Both the position numbers and the translations under genes were made by a program. The notes under the pieces are model-generated. The model saw only the letters and a program-made list of their open reading frames with translations, ran no database searches and was not told the DNA's origin. A stretch of DNA of 64,000 bases, taken from Myxococcales bacterium. GTDB taxonomy: Bacteria; Myxococcota_A; Polyangia; Polyangiales; Polyangiaceae. The DNA lies in NCBI GenBank assembly GCA_947473045.1, contig CANJCO010000019.1, positions 16,241 to 80,240 of the forward strand, in the 5' to 3' direction. Below are positions 55,401-63,905 of this stretch, piece by piece (position 1 is the stretch's first letter; each line of letters starts with the position of its first letter).

Positions 55401-58400
55401 CGCCGCAGCCGAACGAACGTGGCTTGCTGCGCGGGCTCGTCCGCGCAAACCATCAGGCCAGCAGCGAGCTCATCAAGTCGCTCGAGGCCGCGCGCGCGGC
55501 GGCCCTCGCGAAAGGGCAAATCACGCAAGTCGCGCAGATCGACGGGCTGCTCGCGCGGGGGGCGCCGCTGGCGAGCGCAGCCGTCGTGAAGGCGAAAGTC
55601 ATCGCGTTTTATGCCGCTCAGAAGGGCCGCTTTGGCGACGCGCAGCCGCGATCGCAGTGGTACAGCCTTCGTCCCGACCACGCGCCGATCACCGAGCTTC
55701 ACAAATCGCTCCAGCTGCTGCGCGGCGACCTCGAAGGCATCGACGCCCTCACGGCCACGCTCAATGAGCTGTCGAGCCGCGTTGCGCGCCGGCACTTTCT
55801 CAAACAACGAATCGTCGAGTACGATCTGCTCGCGATCGCCGCGAGAGCATCGATCGCTGCCGAGTCCGTCCGCGCCAGAGCGTTCTACGATCTCATCGGC
55901 AAAGAGATTGACGCGAAGCGAAAGGAGATCTTCAACCTCGAGCGCGCGATCGAGGCCAAGAGCGCGGAGCGCACGCCGAATTATAAGAAGATCGATAGCA
56001 ACGTCGCGCGCATCGCGGCGCTGCACGAGGAGCGCGAATCGCTCGTGCAAGCGCTTGCCGCGTCGACCGACGAGTCGGACACTGCGGGCGGCGAGCGCGC
56101 AGAAGCGATCGAAGCGGAGCTCGTCACGCTCGCCGCAGACAACGAGGCGCAGGCGGCGGCGGTGGCTCTGGTCGACGCGCAGCTCGCTCTGCTCGACCTG
56201 CAGCTAACGAAGCTCCAAAACGAGCTGCTCGAGCTGCTCGAGCTTCAAATCCTGGCGGGCAAACGCTCGGCCGCAGTCGAAAGCGCCCACGCCCAGGTCG
56301 CCAAGGTCTTCGAGTCGTACAAGCGGCTCAAGACCCTGGTGCTCTACATCGAGACGCTGGCCGAAGTGCGCGATCAGCTCAAGCTGGTGCTCGCCGTGCT
56401 TCGGCGAAGCCGCTTCGGCGTCGAGGCCATCGGCAGGCTCAACTGCACTTTTTGCCTCAAAGTGGGCGTGCGCGCAGGCTTCGAGCTGGGCCTCCTCGAA
56501 GTCTCGGGAAAGGTCGAGATCACCCTGTCGCTCTCCGGCACGCTGGCCGTGCTCGACACCCGCGAAGTCGAGTTCGGTCATCGCTTTTCGGTGCTCCTTA
56601 CCGCCGCGGCGATCGCGAAAGTTGGGGTCTCGGATGAGCAGGCCGACGCTGCCAAAGTGCTTACGCGTGGCCTCGTGCCGATACCCGACGTGCTGCTCGA
56701 GGCCGCGGCGAGCGCGCAATGCACGCTCTACGACCGCTATGATTGCCTGCTCTATCGCGACGACGAGCACTTCCTCGCGTCGATGTCGTACGGCATCGCC
56801 CGCCGCCTGACCCTGCTGCGCAAGCTCGACTTCAAAAACCCGGCCCATCTTCGCCGCAGCGGAGCCGCGCCCGGCGCCGACTGGGTCGACGCGCTCATGG
56901 TCGACGTCTTTCAGGACCCCGACCTGCCGATCGCCCCTGATATGAGGGCGCTCATCTTGCGCGGCGCGCCGACGGCCAGCGATCCGCCGCGGGCCCTCGT
57001 GGTCAAGCGCACTGACTGGGGCGTTCGCGCCAATCTCAGCGTGGATGCGCTCGGAGTGAACGCGCTCGAGCGAGGGTCGGGGCCGACGCAGTCCGCGCGG
57101 TTCAAGCTCTCCCCTGGAGGCGCGACCAAGCCGATCCCCACCCTTGCGCTGCTTCAGGAGCATCTCCTTTATTTCAAGAACGACGGCACCGATCTGTCGA
57201 ACGACGAAGAGCCGCTCGAATACTGGAGTGAGCCAGTCGAGGCGGAGGCCGAGCCCGAGGCCGCGGTCGCGCCGAAAGACGACTACGCCACGGCCGTATT
57301 TCACTCGTTCAGCCGCGTCGACAGCGCCCCGGACGAGCAGCTCCTGCAGTTCCTCGAAGTGCAAACCTACAAGGCGTCGGACGTAACGGCGCTGGCGAAG
57401 GGCGCGGCCACTTCGCTGCTCACGGGCTACGTCAGCCCGAAGCAGCCGGTCGAGCAGGCGGCGGAGCGCAAGGTCGAGCAGGAGCGCCGGTATCGCCTCG
57501 CGCAAGTGTTCGACCGCTTGAAAAATACGGGCGCTTACGCCGAGAAGGTCAAAGTACCCGAGGCGGTTGAGACGTTGCTCGGCAATGAGCGTTACGACGT
57601 GCGCGGCCTGCCGCCCGACCCGACCCTTGGCCGGACGGCGGAGGCCAAGCTGACCGATTTGTTGGGAGGCATCGGCGCCCGCATCGCGGTGCTCCGAGAA
57701 GGCGATTCAGCGGCGCTTCGAACTGCCGTCGAGGAGATCGATCCGGGCGTCGAAGGCGTGTCCGCGGCGTCGAACTCGCGCATGGCCGGCGAATTTGCCG
57801 AGCTCGTCGCGCCGCTCACCAGCGGCAACACCAACGTGTCGGTGCGCTATGTGGCGCAGCCGTGGCCCGCAGTGACGGCCGCAGCGGGAATCGTTAGTTG
57901 GCATTGGCTCTTCACCCCGGAGCTGCACCGCGGGCTGGAGTTTGCGGAATATCAAGTTTCGGTTTCGGGCTCGGCGCCCGTCATGCCGTTTCTCTCCGTC
58001 ACGTTCGGCGCCGGGCTGCGCATCACAGGCCAGGCGCTCAACAACGAAGTGCTCGGGCTCGACACGTTCAGTTACTTGAAGACCGTTTACGCGCCGCTGC
58101 AAAGAGGCGGCCGCTGGGGCGCGTTCTTCGAGCTTCACGAAGGCGAGATCCTCGAGATTTGCGCGCGCGTCGCGAAGGTTGGCTCGGGGCCGTTCATCGA
58201 AGTCGCCTGGGACGTCGTGCGCGGACCGTCGGCGGATCAAGCCCCGATCGCAGCCGCGCGCGTCTTTGGAGCCGCGTGCTGGGAGCTCTTTGAAGCGCCC
58301 GGCACCCAGCCGTTCGCGGCGATGGCCTCGTCGAATCTCGCGGCGACCCTCCTGAATCCTCCGGTCGCGTCAGCGGCGGAGGAGCAATCGACCGACTTTG

Positions 58401-60592
58401 CGCAGCGATTCGCAGACGCGCTCGCCGCTCGCAATCGCGAGGTCGCGCAGCGCGCCCCGTCTGCGTGGACCGCCCCGGCCAGTCCGGCGCTCGCGGGAGC
58501 TGCTGAACCGTCGCTGACCAGCGCATACAACGCCCTGCGCGCTTTGCTCACGGCCGCGGCAGTGCTCCCCACGGCCACCACGCTCCGCGCCGACTTGAAC
58601 GCAGCGCGCATGAAAGCGCCGTCGCTTGCGCCTGTGGAGGCGCCTCCGTCATGGGATGACGTCGCCGTCAAGCTCGGAGCCGTCCCTGCTCCGGCTCCGG
58701 GAGGCCCCGCCGCGAGCGCCGCTCCTGTCCCTACGCCGGCCGAGGCGACACGCCTGCTCAAGGAGGGCGGGGCGAGGCTTGCAGCGCTCGATGCTGTGCG
58801 AGAAGCCGCCGTCACGTGGCGCAATTCGGTCAGCAGGCTCGACGGTGCCGAAGGCGACCCGCCGACGCTCGCACGTGTCCGCAGTGAGGCGCTCAAAGCC
58901 TTGATCGCCGATACTCGATGGCAGTCAAAGACCCTCGTCAGCGCTCTGTCGGGCCCGAGCGAGCCTTCGCTCCGCGAGCTGGGCGACGCGCTTACGCGAG
59001 CCGAGTGGTGCTTTGAGTTCCTCGTCGGCAAGAAGCGCCTCGCGGTTTCCAACCGCGATGACGCCCTGAAGTTCAAGGCGCCGGACTTGGCGGCGCTCCG
59101 AGCGCTGATGGCGAAGCCAGCGGCGATGCCGGCAGCGGATCACGGGGAGGCGCTTTGGCAACGCGTCGAGTCGTTCGCCGAATGGAACGTGAAGCTTGAA
59201 AAATTTTATTTCGGCGGCGTGCTCGCAGAAAATACTGCCAAACTTGCGCAAAAAGCGGAGTTGACGCCCGATTTGCGGCCGACGATCAAAGCGGTTATGA
59301 GCTCGGCCTCGGCCCTGGCTGGGGCCGTGATGTCCGGGAAGAGCGAGGTGCCCACCCTCGCGGTCTGGCTGGCGAATCGCAACGACAAGCGCGGCTTCTT
59401 ATTAGCCACCTTCGGCGGCGACAGCACCGAGACGAAGACGCTCGACGCTGCAGTCGAAAGAGCGGGCAACGAGCTCAACACGTGGACGGGCCAAACGAAG
59501 GCGCGTCTCGACGTGCTCACGGCGGTTGCCGACCCTTCGCTCACGGCCGGGGACCTCGACGCGCGCTTGGACGAGATCGACGGGATACTCTACGGGCGCG
59601 TTCACCGTCTTCGCGACTTGCGCACAGCAGTCGCGGCGTGGGGGAAAGACAAAGACCCTAAAAAGAGCGACCGAATGCCGACGGTCGTCGAGCGCCTGGA
59701 GCTCCCGGTGCTGCGCGAGTTCATCAAGTTCGAAGCGCTGCGTCTGATGGTGCGCGCGAGGAGCGAGCTGGTGCGCGCGCGGGCGGCCTACGACGACTTC
59801 CAAGCGCTCGGCGGCGCTCCGCCAGTCGCCCGGCCGCTGCGCTACTTCTACGACGGCGACGCTGCGATCATGGAGTCGACGCTCGAAGCGCCGCTCGCCA
59901 CTGCCCGCCTGAAGCTCCTTTCGGCGATGGCCGACGTGCAGGGCACGGCGCAGGCGGCGGCGCGCGCAAGCAGCGCGGCGCTCGCGAGCGCGGCGGCGGA
60001 CATGATGCTCCTGCCCGCCGAAAAGCGCGCAGCGGTCGGCAGGGCGCTGTCGGCTTATCTCGAGGCCACGAGCCCGCGCTACGCCAACGTGGGGCTGGCG
60101 CACGCGATTCGTCAGGAGCGGCTACCGGGCGTCGCGATTCCGCACGAAACCACGAGCGAGACGAAGACGACGCGTCAAAAAGTCGAAGACGCCCTACGCG
60201 AGCAGATCGGCGCGCTCGAGCTGTCAGACGACGCGGCCGCCTCGATCGTCGGCGCGGTTGTGTCCGACACCAACGCCGAGAGGTTGGCGGCGGAGAGCGC
60301 TCGGTTGACGGCGGAGAGCACCGCTCACCTTGGCGCGCGGGCGACGGCTGCGATGGGACTTCACGCGGTGACCAGCGAGGAAATCACCACGGCGATCACC
60401 GATACGGTCAAAGAGAAGGTGACTGGAGCTGCGCTTCTCGAGCGGTACGACCAGCGGGTGGCAGACCAGCTGGCCGCGGGTCGAGCCGGCAGCGATGCCC
60501 TCTCGCTGCACGAAGATCGCGGCGATGCAGTGCGCGCGCGCCGGGCTGCCGCAGCGGCCGTTACGCCGGTCGATCCCCCTGCCGGGCCGTGA
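52478..60592 (+). CDS. 2704-residue multi-repeat coiled-coil protein
   Basis: No signal peptide or membrane helix is seen. Residues ~45-1085 contain about nine copies of a ~45-residue unit (near 47, 128, 198, 477, 557, 628, 881, 962 and 1036). The unit is roughly VKxxLxAFFxxxP, then PRxxxFRxDHTPxxELxKALxxA. Its HTP/HAP/HQA box appears as RQAHTPTD, RPDHTPST, RNDHTSAQ, REAHTPGA, RANHQASS and RPDHAPIT. Long Ala/Glu/Arg coiled coils separate the copies (~250-450, ~690-870, ~1095-1260). Residues ~1275-1850 are more beta-rich, with two strand-dense segments. The rest is helical, ending in a Ser/Ala/Pro tail. I do not recognise the family. It is monocistronic, start ATG 52478, convergent with a lipoprotein gene 6 bp away. 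Confidence 0.85.
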   Translation: MPTDPPPALRDADLPADLQKKVDDVREALSGAANARIEMTDPSIAKVKSDLYAFFEAHPVFRDCLDKRILRQAHTPTDTLLRGVLKALDRLAGLKAGSASLIAAIDSLLAETGAVVEVHEALGGKAAVKADIVKFLENRTYFDQGFLRRALRPDHTPSTEILTALDAAYKAAEESGDADRLAKLDSVYDEANALVPKALKTRLNAFFVDAGLPHLHPRATASFGREHASMDALIEALFVVETELLRIAEPAALAAEIAELTRAQERLVRRRTAKSNVVGALGKVAALRAGLAASGLVTPGLQAEFDRIAAEVTRLEAALQTRFDELTAFEETTRRQDAQVDETERSLAAKEAKLHVQQQYHWSYRKERERLALFGHGWGQTINIDPRTLARMREVESALTDLDREIASLRARLIKEKATAADLHASTEAIDAVTAAEDELAAARRSQASTATLAGATRASTVSATGVDVSEAFAAGIKSEAIAFLKGNPLLSTLAPSRLFRNDHTSAQALVKAFNDAIALVNAQAALAAAALPEVKLRLVEAIALAETIDTKATGEWRQWKQALGAYMSNKGLESSWWNEGMRTETSAALLLRIDRHLAPGGTVMAADVRAHLLTERSKLNARVNRRAVKNGLVAWFDANPAWAHVRPRSSAYARRNRASSRALAAAFTQIAEQLEQLAGTAPAADPPEPTLLSRLTTYRNQLDARSELAGKVEAAEREAKELQGLVEGRKVTLDVFVTSRLESIATFETARVTRAARVVTLTDELEVARTAADSDAGLDAAVNRLDAAEEALDDLATDPESDAERAAAFDALALARKPALARVASLEAQLAALDHEEQLASEEIKSLAEFVAVAKTQQAALQALALEVDEISAVGTAAPKVAGRALLAGRPLVRDLLPAKWFREAHTPGAELEAAFVAAIARLNALSAGASPTRWVDKVVALRARAVRAKALVVSGEAKAAAKHSIMAAIQSDAPQPNERGLLRGLVRANHQASSELIKSLEAARAAALAKGQITQVAQIDGLLARGAPLASAAVVKAKVIAFYAAQKGRFGDAQPRSQWYSLRPDHAPITELHKSLQLLRGDLEGIDALTATLNELSSRVARRHFLKQRIVEYDLLAIAARASIAAESVRARAFYDLIGKEIDAKRKEIFNLERAIEAKSAERTPNYKKIDSNVARIAALHEERESLVQALAASTDESDTAGGERAEAIEAELVTLAADNEAQAAAVALVDAQLALLDLQLTKLQNELLELLELQILAGKRSAAVESAHAQVAKVFESYKRLKTLVLYIETLAEVRDQLKLVLAVLRRSRFGVEAIGRLNCTFCLKVGVRAGFELGLLEVSGKVEITLSLSGTLAVLDTREVEFGHRFSVLLTAAAIAKVGVSDEQADAAKVLTRGLVPIPDVLLEAAASAQCTLYDRYDCLLYRDDEHFLASMSYGIARRLTLLRKLDFKNPAHLRRSGAAPGADWVDALMVDVFQDPDLPIAPDMRALILRGAPTASDPPRALVVKRTDWGVRANLSVDALGVNALERGSGPTQSARFKLSPGGATKPIPTLALLQEHLLYFKNDGTDLSNDEEPLEYWSEPVEAEAEPEAAVAPKDDYATAVFHSFSRVDSAPDEQLLQFLEVQTYKASDVTALAKGAATSLLTGYVSPKQPVEQAAERKVEQERRYRLAQVFDRLKNTGAYAEKVKVPEAVETLLGNERYDVRGLPPDPTLGRTAEAKLTDLLGGIGARIAVLREGDSAALRTAVEEIDPGVEGVSAASNSRMAGEFAELVAPLTSGNTNVSVRYVAQPWPAVTAAAGIVSWHWLFTPELHRGLEFAEYQVSVSGSAPVMPFLSVTFGAGLRITGQALNNEVLGLDTFSYLKTVYAPLQRGGRWGAFFELHEGEILEICARVAKVGSGPFIEVAWDVVRGPSADQAPIAAARVFGAACWELFEAPGTQPFAAMASSNLAATLLNPPVASAAEEQSTDFAQRFADALAARNREVAQRAPSAWTAPASPALAGAAEPSLTSAYNALRALLTAAAVLPTATTLRADLNAARMKAPSLAPVEAPPSWDDVAVKLGAVPAPAPGGPAASAAPVPTPAEATRLLKEGGARLAALDAVREAAVTWRNSVSRLDGAEGDPPTLARVRSEALKALIADTRWQSKTLVSALSGPSEPSLRELGDALTRAEWCFEFLVGKKRLAVSNRDDALKFKAPDLAALRALMAKPAAMPAADHGEALWQRVESFAEWNVKLEKFYFGGVLAENTAKLAQKAELTPDLRPTIKAVMSSASALAGAVMSGKSEVPTLAVWLANRNDKRGFLLATFGGDSTETKTLDAAVERAGNELNTWTGQTKARLDVLTAVADPSLTAGDLDARLDEIDGILYGRVHRLRDLRTAVAAWGKDKDPKKSDRMPTVVERLELPVLREFIKFEALRLMVRARSELVRARAAYDDFQALGGAPPVARPLRYFYDGDAAIMESTLEAPLATARLKLLSAMADVQGTAQAAARASSAALASAAADMMLLPAEKRAAVGRALSAYLEATSPRYANVGLAHAIRQERLPGVAIPHETTSETKTTRQKVEDALREQIGALELSDDAAASIVGAVVSDTNAERLAAESARLTAESTAHLGARATAAMGLHAVTSEEITTAITDTVKEKVTGAALLERYDQRVADQLAAGRAGSDALSLHEDRGDAVRARRAAAAAVTPVDPPAGP

Positions 60593-60598
60593 CGCGGC

Positions 60599-61138
60599 TT
60601 ACTTCGCGCAGAGCTGGTTGTTGAAGTACACGGTCGCCCCGGCGGTGCTCACGCTCGGCACACCCTTGGTGCACGCCGCGGCGTTCGGATCAGAGCAGCA
60701 GGTCAAGTCGACTGCGGCGGTATAGAGCGACGGCGGGGTGTCCTGCGTGCACGCGTTGAGCTTGTAGCTCTTGGTGGTGCCCGTGCCGCTGCAGTCGAGT
60801 ACCCCTGCATACTGCACGAAGCCGAAACTGCCGTCGGCGTTGCAGGCGATCTTGTTGGCCGAGTTGTTGTGCAGCTTGCCGTTGGTGTCGACCGCCTGCC
60901 ACCCGTGACAATCGGTCGCCGCCATGCCGACCGGCCACAAGTGCGCGCTGTCGCCGCCGCAGCTGCTCGAAGGGCCCGTCTGAAGCTTGACGAGCGGAAA
61001 GGTGCAAACGCCGGCCTCGACGGGCTGCCCGAGCGGCGCTCCCGCTGCGTTCGGGCTGGTCGTCGTCGACGAGCACGCGACCATGGTCACCGAAACAAGG
61101 AGGGTCGCCGGAACGGTCAGAAACTTTGACAATGCCAT
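60599..61138 (-). CDS. Small Cys-rich lipoprotein
   Basis: The 179-residue protein has a signal peptide ending TMVAC. A Ser/Thr/Ala spacer precedes a ~140-residue domain with ten cysteines (VCTFP, SSSCGGD, TDCHGWQAVDTNGKLHNNSANKIACNADGS, DCSGTG, NACTQDTPP, LTCCSDPNAAACTKG, NNQLCAK). This pattern suggests a disulfide-rich surface protein. It lies 41 bp downstream of the kinase-fold gene on the same strand, so co-transcription is likely, and 6 bp from the end of the giant repeat gene. Function is unknown. Confidence 0.75.
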   Translation of the reverse strand: MALSKFLTVPATLLVSVTMVACSSTTTSPNAAGAPLGQPVEAGVCTFPLVKLQTGPSSSCGGDSAHLWPVGMAATDCHGWQAVDTNGKLHNNSANKIACNADGSFGFVQYAGVLDCSGTGTTKSYKLNACTQDTPPSLYTAAVDLTCCSDPNAAACTKGVPSVSTAGATVYFNNQLCAK

Positions 61139-61179
61139 GAGAGCATCGCTAGCCCATCCGTTGGGCTCGCGAAAGAACT

Positions 61180-62826
61180 TTACCTGCGCCGCTGAGCCGC
61201 CTTGTTTCTGTTAAAAGCTGCGCGCTCTTGGGCCTTGTTTTGGGCCACTGCAGCGACGGCCCATGCGGGCATCGCCGCGGCCGCGGCCGGTTCGAGCGGG
61301 AGCTGGTCGGCGCCAGGGGCGTAAAACGAGATGAGATCCTGCCAGAGCGACTTGCGCGCAGGTGAATCGAAGCCCGGCTGACGCGTAGAGATCAGCGTGA
61401 ACTCGGTTGCGACAGCGGCGTCCGTTAGCGGCACGCTGCCGACGGATTGCGTGGCGGTGATGGCCGCGCGCAGACGTACCGTCAGGGCTTCGAACTCAAG
61501 GAGGCGCAGGTTTCGCGCGACCGCGACCATCGACTCGGAGATGACGGGACTGGCGCGCGCATACTGGTCGCGCTTAGGGAGCGCCGGCATCGCGCTGTCC
61601 TGCCAGAAAGCGCTTGCGCGCCCGCCGACGAAGTCGATGACGGCTTCGAGCCGCTGGCGCAGTCCCTGGGGCACGAGGTTCGGTAGACCGCGCACGTTGG
61701 GGTTCAGTGCACGCAAGTCGGCTTCGAAGGCCATCGTTCCGAATGCGAGATCGTTGTCGATCAGCTTGATACCCCTGTAGGTGTTGCCGGCCCCCGTGTT
61801 GTCGATGAAGACATTTTCGAGGTGGCGGTCGACTTGAGCGCAGACGAAATCGAACCAAGTCGCCGTCACGAGATCCCTCGCGCATTCGGGGGCCGCGAAG
61901 AACGCCAGCGAAAATGAGGCGCGACGGTGGGGCATGGCCAGGCCGCCGGCCACGTTGCCTACCTGGTCGAGGCCGAGGTCCTCGGTCTCCCAATCGGCGT
62001 AGTGAGCTCTGGCTGCGACGGCCTCTGCTGTGATGTACTTCTTCATCGGCTGCAAGCCACTGGCGCCGCTCATGATGATTCCGCGGCGAAGCTGCGCCTG
62101 TCGCATCGCGAAGCCGACTTGCGTGTCGACGACGAGGTGCTCGAGTCCGAGGGCGCGGGCGAGCTCGTAAGTGGCCACCGCCCGACCGTTGAGATTCGGA
62201 CTGTCTTCGGGCTTCGGAACACCGGACGACAACGCCACAGCGCCCACGCCGAGGTCGTCGTCTTCCTTGAAAAACCACTTCCTCCCGTTCCACGTGAAGC
62301 TCGACACTTCGTTGAGCGCGCCCGCCTCCACGGCGCCCTGCTGCGCGCGAAGCGGCTCGAGCATGAAACGCTGCTGCAGCATTTTGGCGAGCTGGGCGGG
62401 CGTCTTACCTGCGAACGTGCCGGTCTTGAAAGTCCCGGACGCGAGCACGAGGTCTTTCCACTCGGTCGCCACGCTGTAGTCCCACTCGGGCTTTCGAATG
62501 TCGACCTTGCGGACTTCGGTCATGTCGTGGTCGAGGCTGATCGGCCTGACATTGGTGTTCACAAGAAGCCTCAAGTACGAAGCGCGGACGACGTCGAGCT
62601 GCGCGCGACTGGCGGCTGACTGGAACGCCGCAGCGAATCCGCCGTGCGCATGGTGGAGCTCCCGCATCTTCGTCAGCTCGCGCCGAGCGTGAGCGGCGTT
62701 GAGGTGGTTGAGGCGGAGCTCGAACGCCGCTGCTTCGCTGTGCGCGATGATGCCCGCTTCCCAGCCCAGCGCGATGTCGCGCTCTATGCGCGCGTCTGCT
62801 TCGAGCTCTTGTTTGTTTCTCGGCAT
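61180..62826 (-). CDS. Kinase-fold protein of Fam20C/HipA/PI-kinase-like type
   Basis: The protein has 548 residues from ATG 62826 and no signal peptide. Residues ~1-130 form a charged helical region. Residues ~170-400 show kinase-like elements: Lys187 in KWFFKED, Glu221 in YELARALGL, the catalytic-loop-like VCAQVDRHLENVF (Asp333, Asn338) and the metal-site-like KLIDNDLAFG (Asp357/Asp359). These match the DRxxxN...D-x-D pattern of HipA/Fam20C/PI4K-like enzymes rather than HRD/DFG kinases. The C-terminal ~150 residues are helical, ending in a basic stretch (NKAAQRRR). It may phosphorylate a protein or small molecule. The neighbouring giant protein and lipoprotein suggest, but do not show, a shared process. 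Confidence 0.65.
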   Translation of the reverse strand: MPRNKQELEADARIERDIALGWEAGIIAHSEAAAFELRLNHLNAAHARRELTKMRELHHAHGGFAAAFQSAASRAQLDVVRASYLRLLVNTNVRPISLDHDMTEVRKVDIRKPEWDYSVATEWKDLVLASGTFKTGTFAGKTPAQLAKMLQQRFMLEPLRAQQGAVEAGALNEVSSFTWNGRKWFFKEDDDLGVGAVALSSGVPKPEDSPNLNGRAVATYELARALGLEHLVVDTQVGFAMRQAQLRRGIIMSGASGLQPMKKYITAEAVAARAHYADWETEDLGLDQVGNVAGGLAMPHRRASFSLAFFAAPECARDLVTATWFDFVCAQVDRHLENVFIDNTGAGNTYRGIKLIDNDLAFGTMAFEADLRALNPNVRGLPNLVPQGLRQRLEAVIDFVGGRASAFWQDSAMPALPKRDQYARASPVISESMVAVARNLRLLEFEALTVRLRAAITATQSVGSVPLTDAAVATEFTLISTRQPGFDSPARKSLWQDLISFYAPGADQLPLEPAAAAAMPAWAVAAVAQNKAQERAAFNRNKAAQRRR

Positions 62827-62901
62827 GGTGGCTCGAACACTATCAGCGCCAGCCAGCGGCGCTCCAAATTCGAAAAACGGTCGCCTCGCAGCCTTCGCGC
62901 G

Positions 62902-62985
62902 TGTTCACACGCCTGAACACGTATGTTCACACGCCTGAACACGTATGTTCATACGCCTGAACACGTATGTTCACACGCCTGAACA
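62902..62985 (-). repeat. Tandem array B: four 22-bp palindromic units
   Basis: Four units with a 22-bp period start at 62902, 62924, 62946 and 62968. On the minus strand the core is TGTTCAGGCGTGTGAACA, identical to array A, and the linker is TACG instead of TGCG. One unit has a single substitution (TGTTCATACGCC on the plus strand). In the minus-strand direction the array begins 8 nt after the stop of the gene at 62994-63905, matching the position of array A after its gene. Confidence 0.97.
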
Positions 62986-62993
62986 CGGAGTCG

Positions 62994-63905
62994 TCACCCC
63001 GAGCGGCGTTGACCGCCGCCGCGCTTGCGCGTGGGACGCGGCAGCGAGCGGGGATCGCGCACTGGCTTCTTGGTAGCGACGAAGGCGGCGAGCACGCGCC
63101 GGACGTCATCGGCGTGGCGCGCGTGGAGCTTGTCGGTGTCGACGGCGCCCGTGATGAGATCGCGCAGGACCGGGTCTTTCTCGCGGGCGAGGCCGGCGAG
63201 CGCGTCGAACATCGGCACGCCGAAGCGCGAGGCCATCGGCTCGACCGCCTTCTGCATGGCCTCGAGCAGCGCCTTGTAGCCCGGGTAGCGGGCGGCAGCG
63301 CGCTGGGCGCCCGACGCGAGGTTGAACGCGCTGACGAACAGGCCGCAAGCGCCCGGCGCGTCGCTTACGCGCACGAGCCAGTCGTGGCTCACCAGCGCGC
63401 GAAGCACGGCAGCGGCGTGAAAGAAGCCGTCCATCCAGCCTTCGACTTCGATGACGAGCGCGTCGCCCATGCGGCCGCCGAGCTGCGCGAGCGCGAGCGG
63501 CACGGCGTCGCGTACGCGAAACCGCAGATCGCCGGCAGCGTCGTGCAGAACAGGCAGCATGTGCCGCCTGCAAGTCTCGTCGCGCGAGGCCCGCGCGCCC
63601 GCAGCGATCACGCCGCACACGGGCAGAAACTCCAGCTCGCTGCCGGCGCCGTACGTGCCGCTGCCGCCGCCGGGAGCGTCGTCGGCGCTCAGGCCCGCGA
63701 GAAAGTCGATGAGCCCGTCCGCCGCTGCGCCGAGCGTCACGCATTCGGCGGCAAACACTTGCGCGAGGTTGAAGTTGGTGCGCGTGCCAGGCAACCCGGA
63801 GCCGCGGCACAGCACGTCGATGAGGGGCTGGCGCTCGCCGCGGACGGCCTTCGCGATGGCGGCGGAGAGCTGGGGAGAGGCTTCGTTCGAGGAGGTTCGT
63901 CGCAT
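62994..63905 (-). CDS. Hypothetical HEAT-like helical protein
   Basis: The protein has 303 residues from ATG 63905; a GTG eight codons upstream is possible. It is largely helical with repeated pairs (LPVLHDAAGDLRFRVRDAVPLALAQLGGRMGDALVIEVEGWMDGFFHAAAVLRALVSHDWL, KDPVLRDLITGAVDTDKLHARHADDVRRVLAAFVATKK) that resemble HEAT-type repeats. The C-terminus is basic (RSLPRPTRKRGGGQRRSG). No signal peptide is seen. The family is unknown to me. Array B follows its stop. Confidence 0.72.
   Translation of the reverse strand: MRRTSSNEASPQLSAAIAKAVRGERQPLIDVLCRGSGLPGTRTNFNLAQVFAAECVTLGAAADGLIDFLAGLSADDAPGGGSGTYGAGSELEFLPVCGVIAAGARASRDETCRRHMLPVLHDAAGDLRFRVRDAVPLALAQLGGRMGDALVIEVEGWMDGFFHAAAVLRALVSHDWLVRVSDAPGACGLFVSAFNLASGAQRAAARYPGYKALLEAMQKAVEPMASRFGVPMFDALAGLAREKDPVLRDLITGAVDTDKLHARHADDVRRVLAAFVATKKPVRDPRSLPRPTRKRGGGQRRSG

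Noticed and set aside
60806..60816. TGCATACTGCA as a further member of the dispersed TGTA palindrome
   Set aside because: Both halves are changed to TGCA, so it falls outside the one-mismatch definition used and is expected more often by chance.
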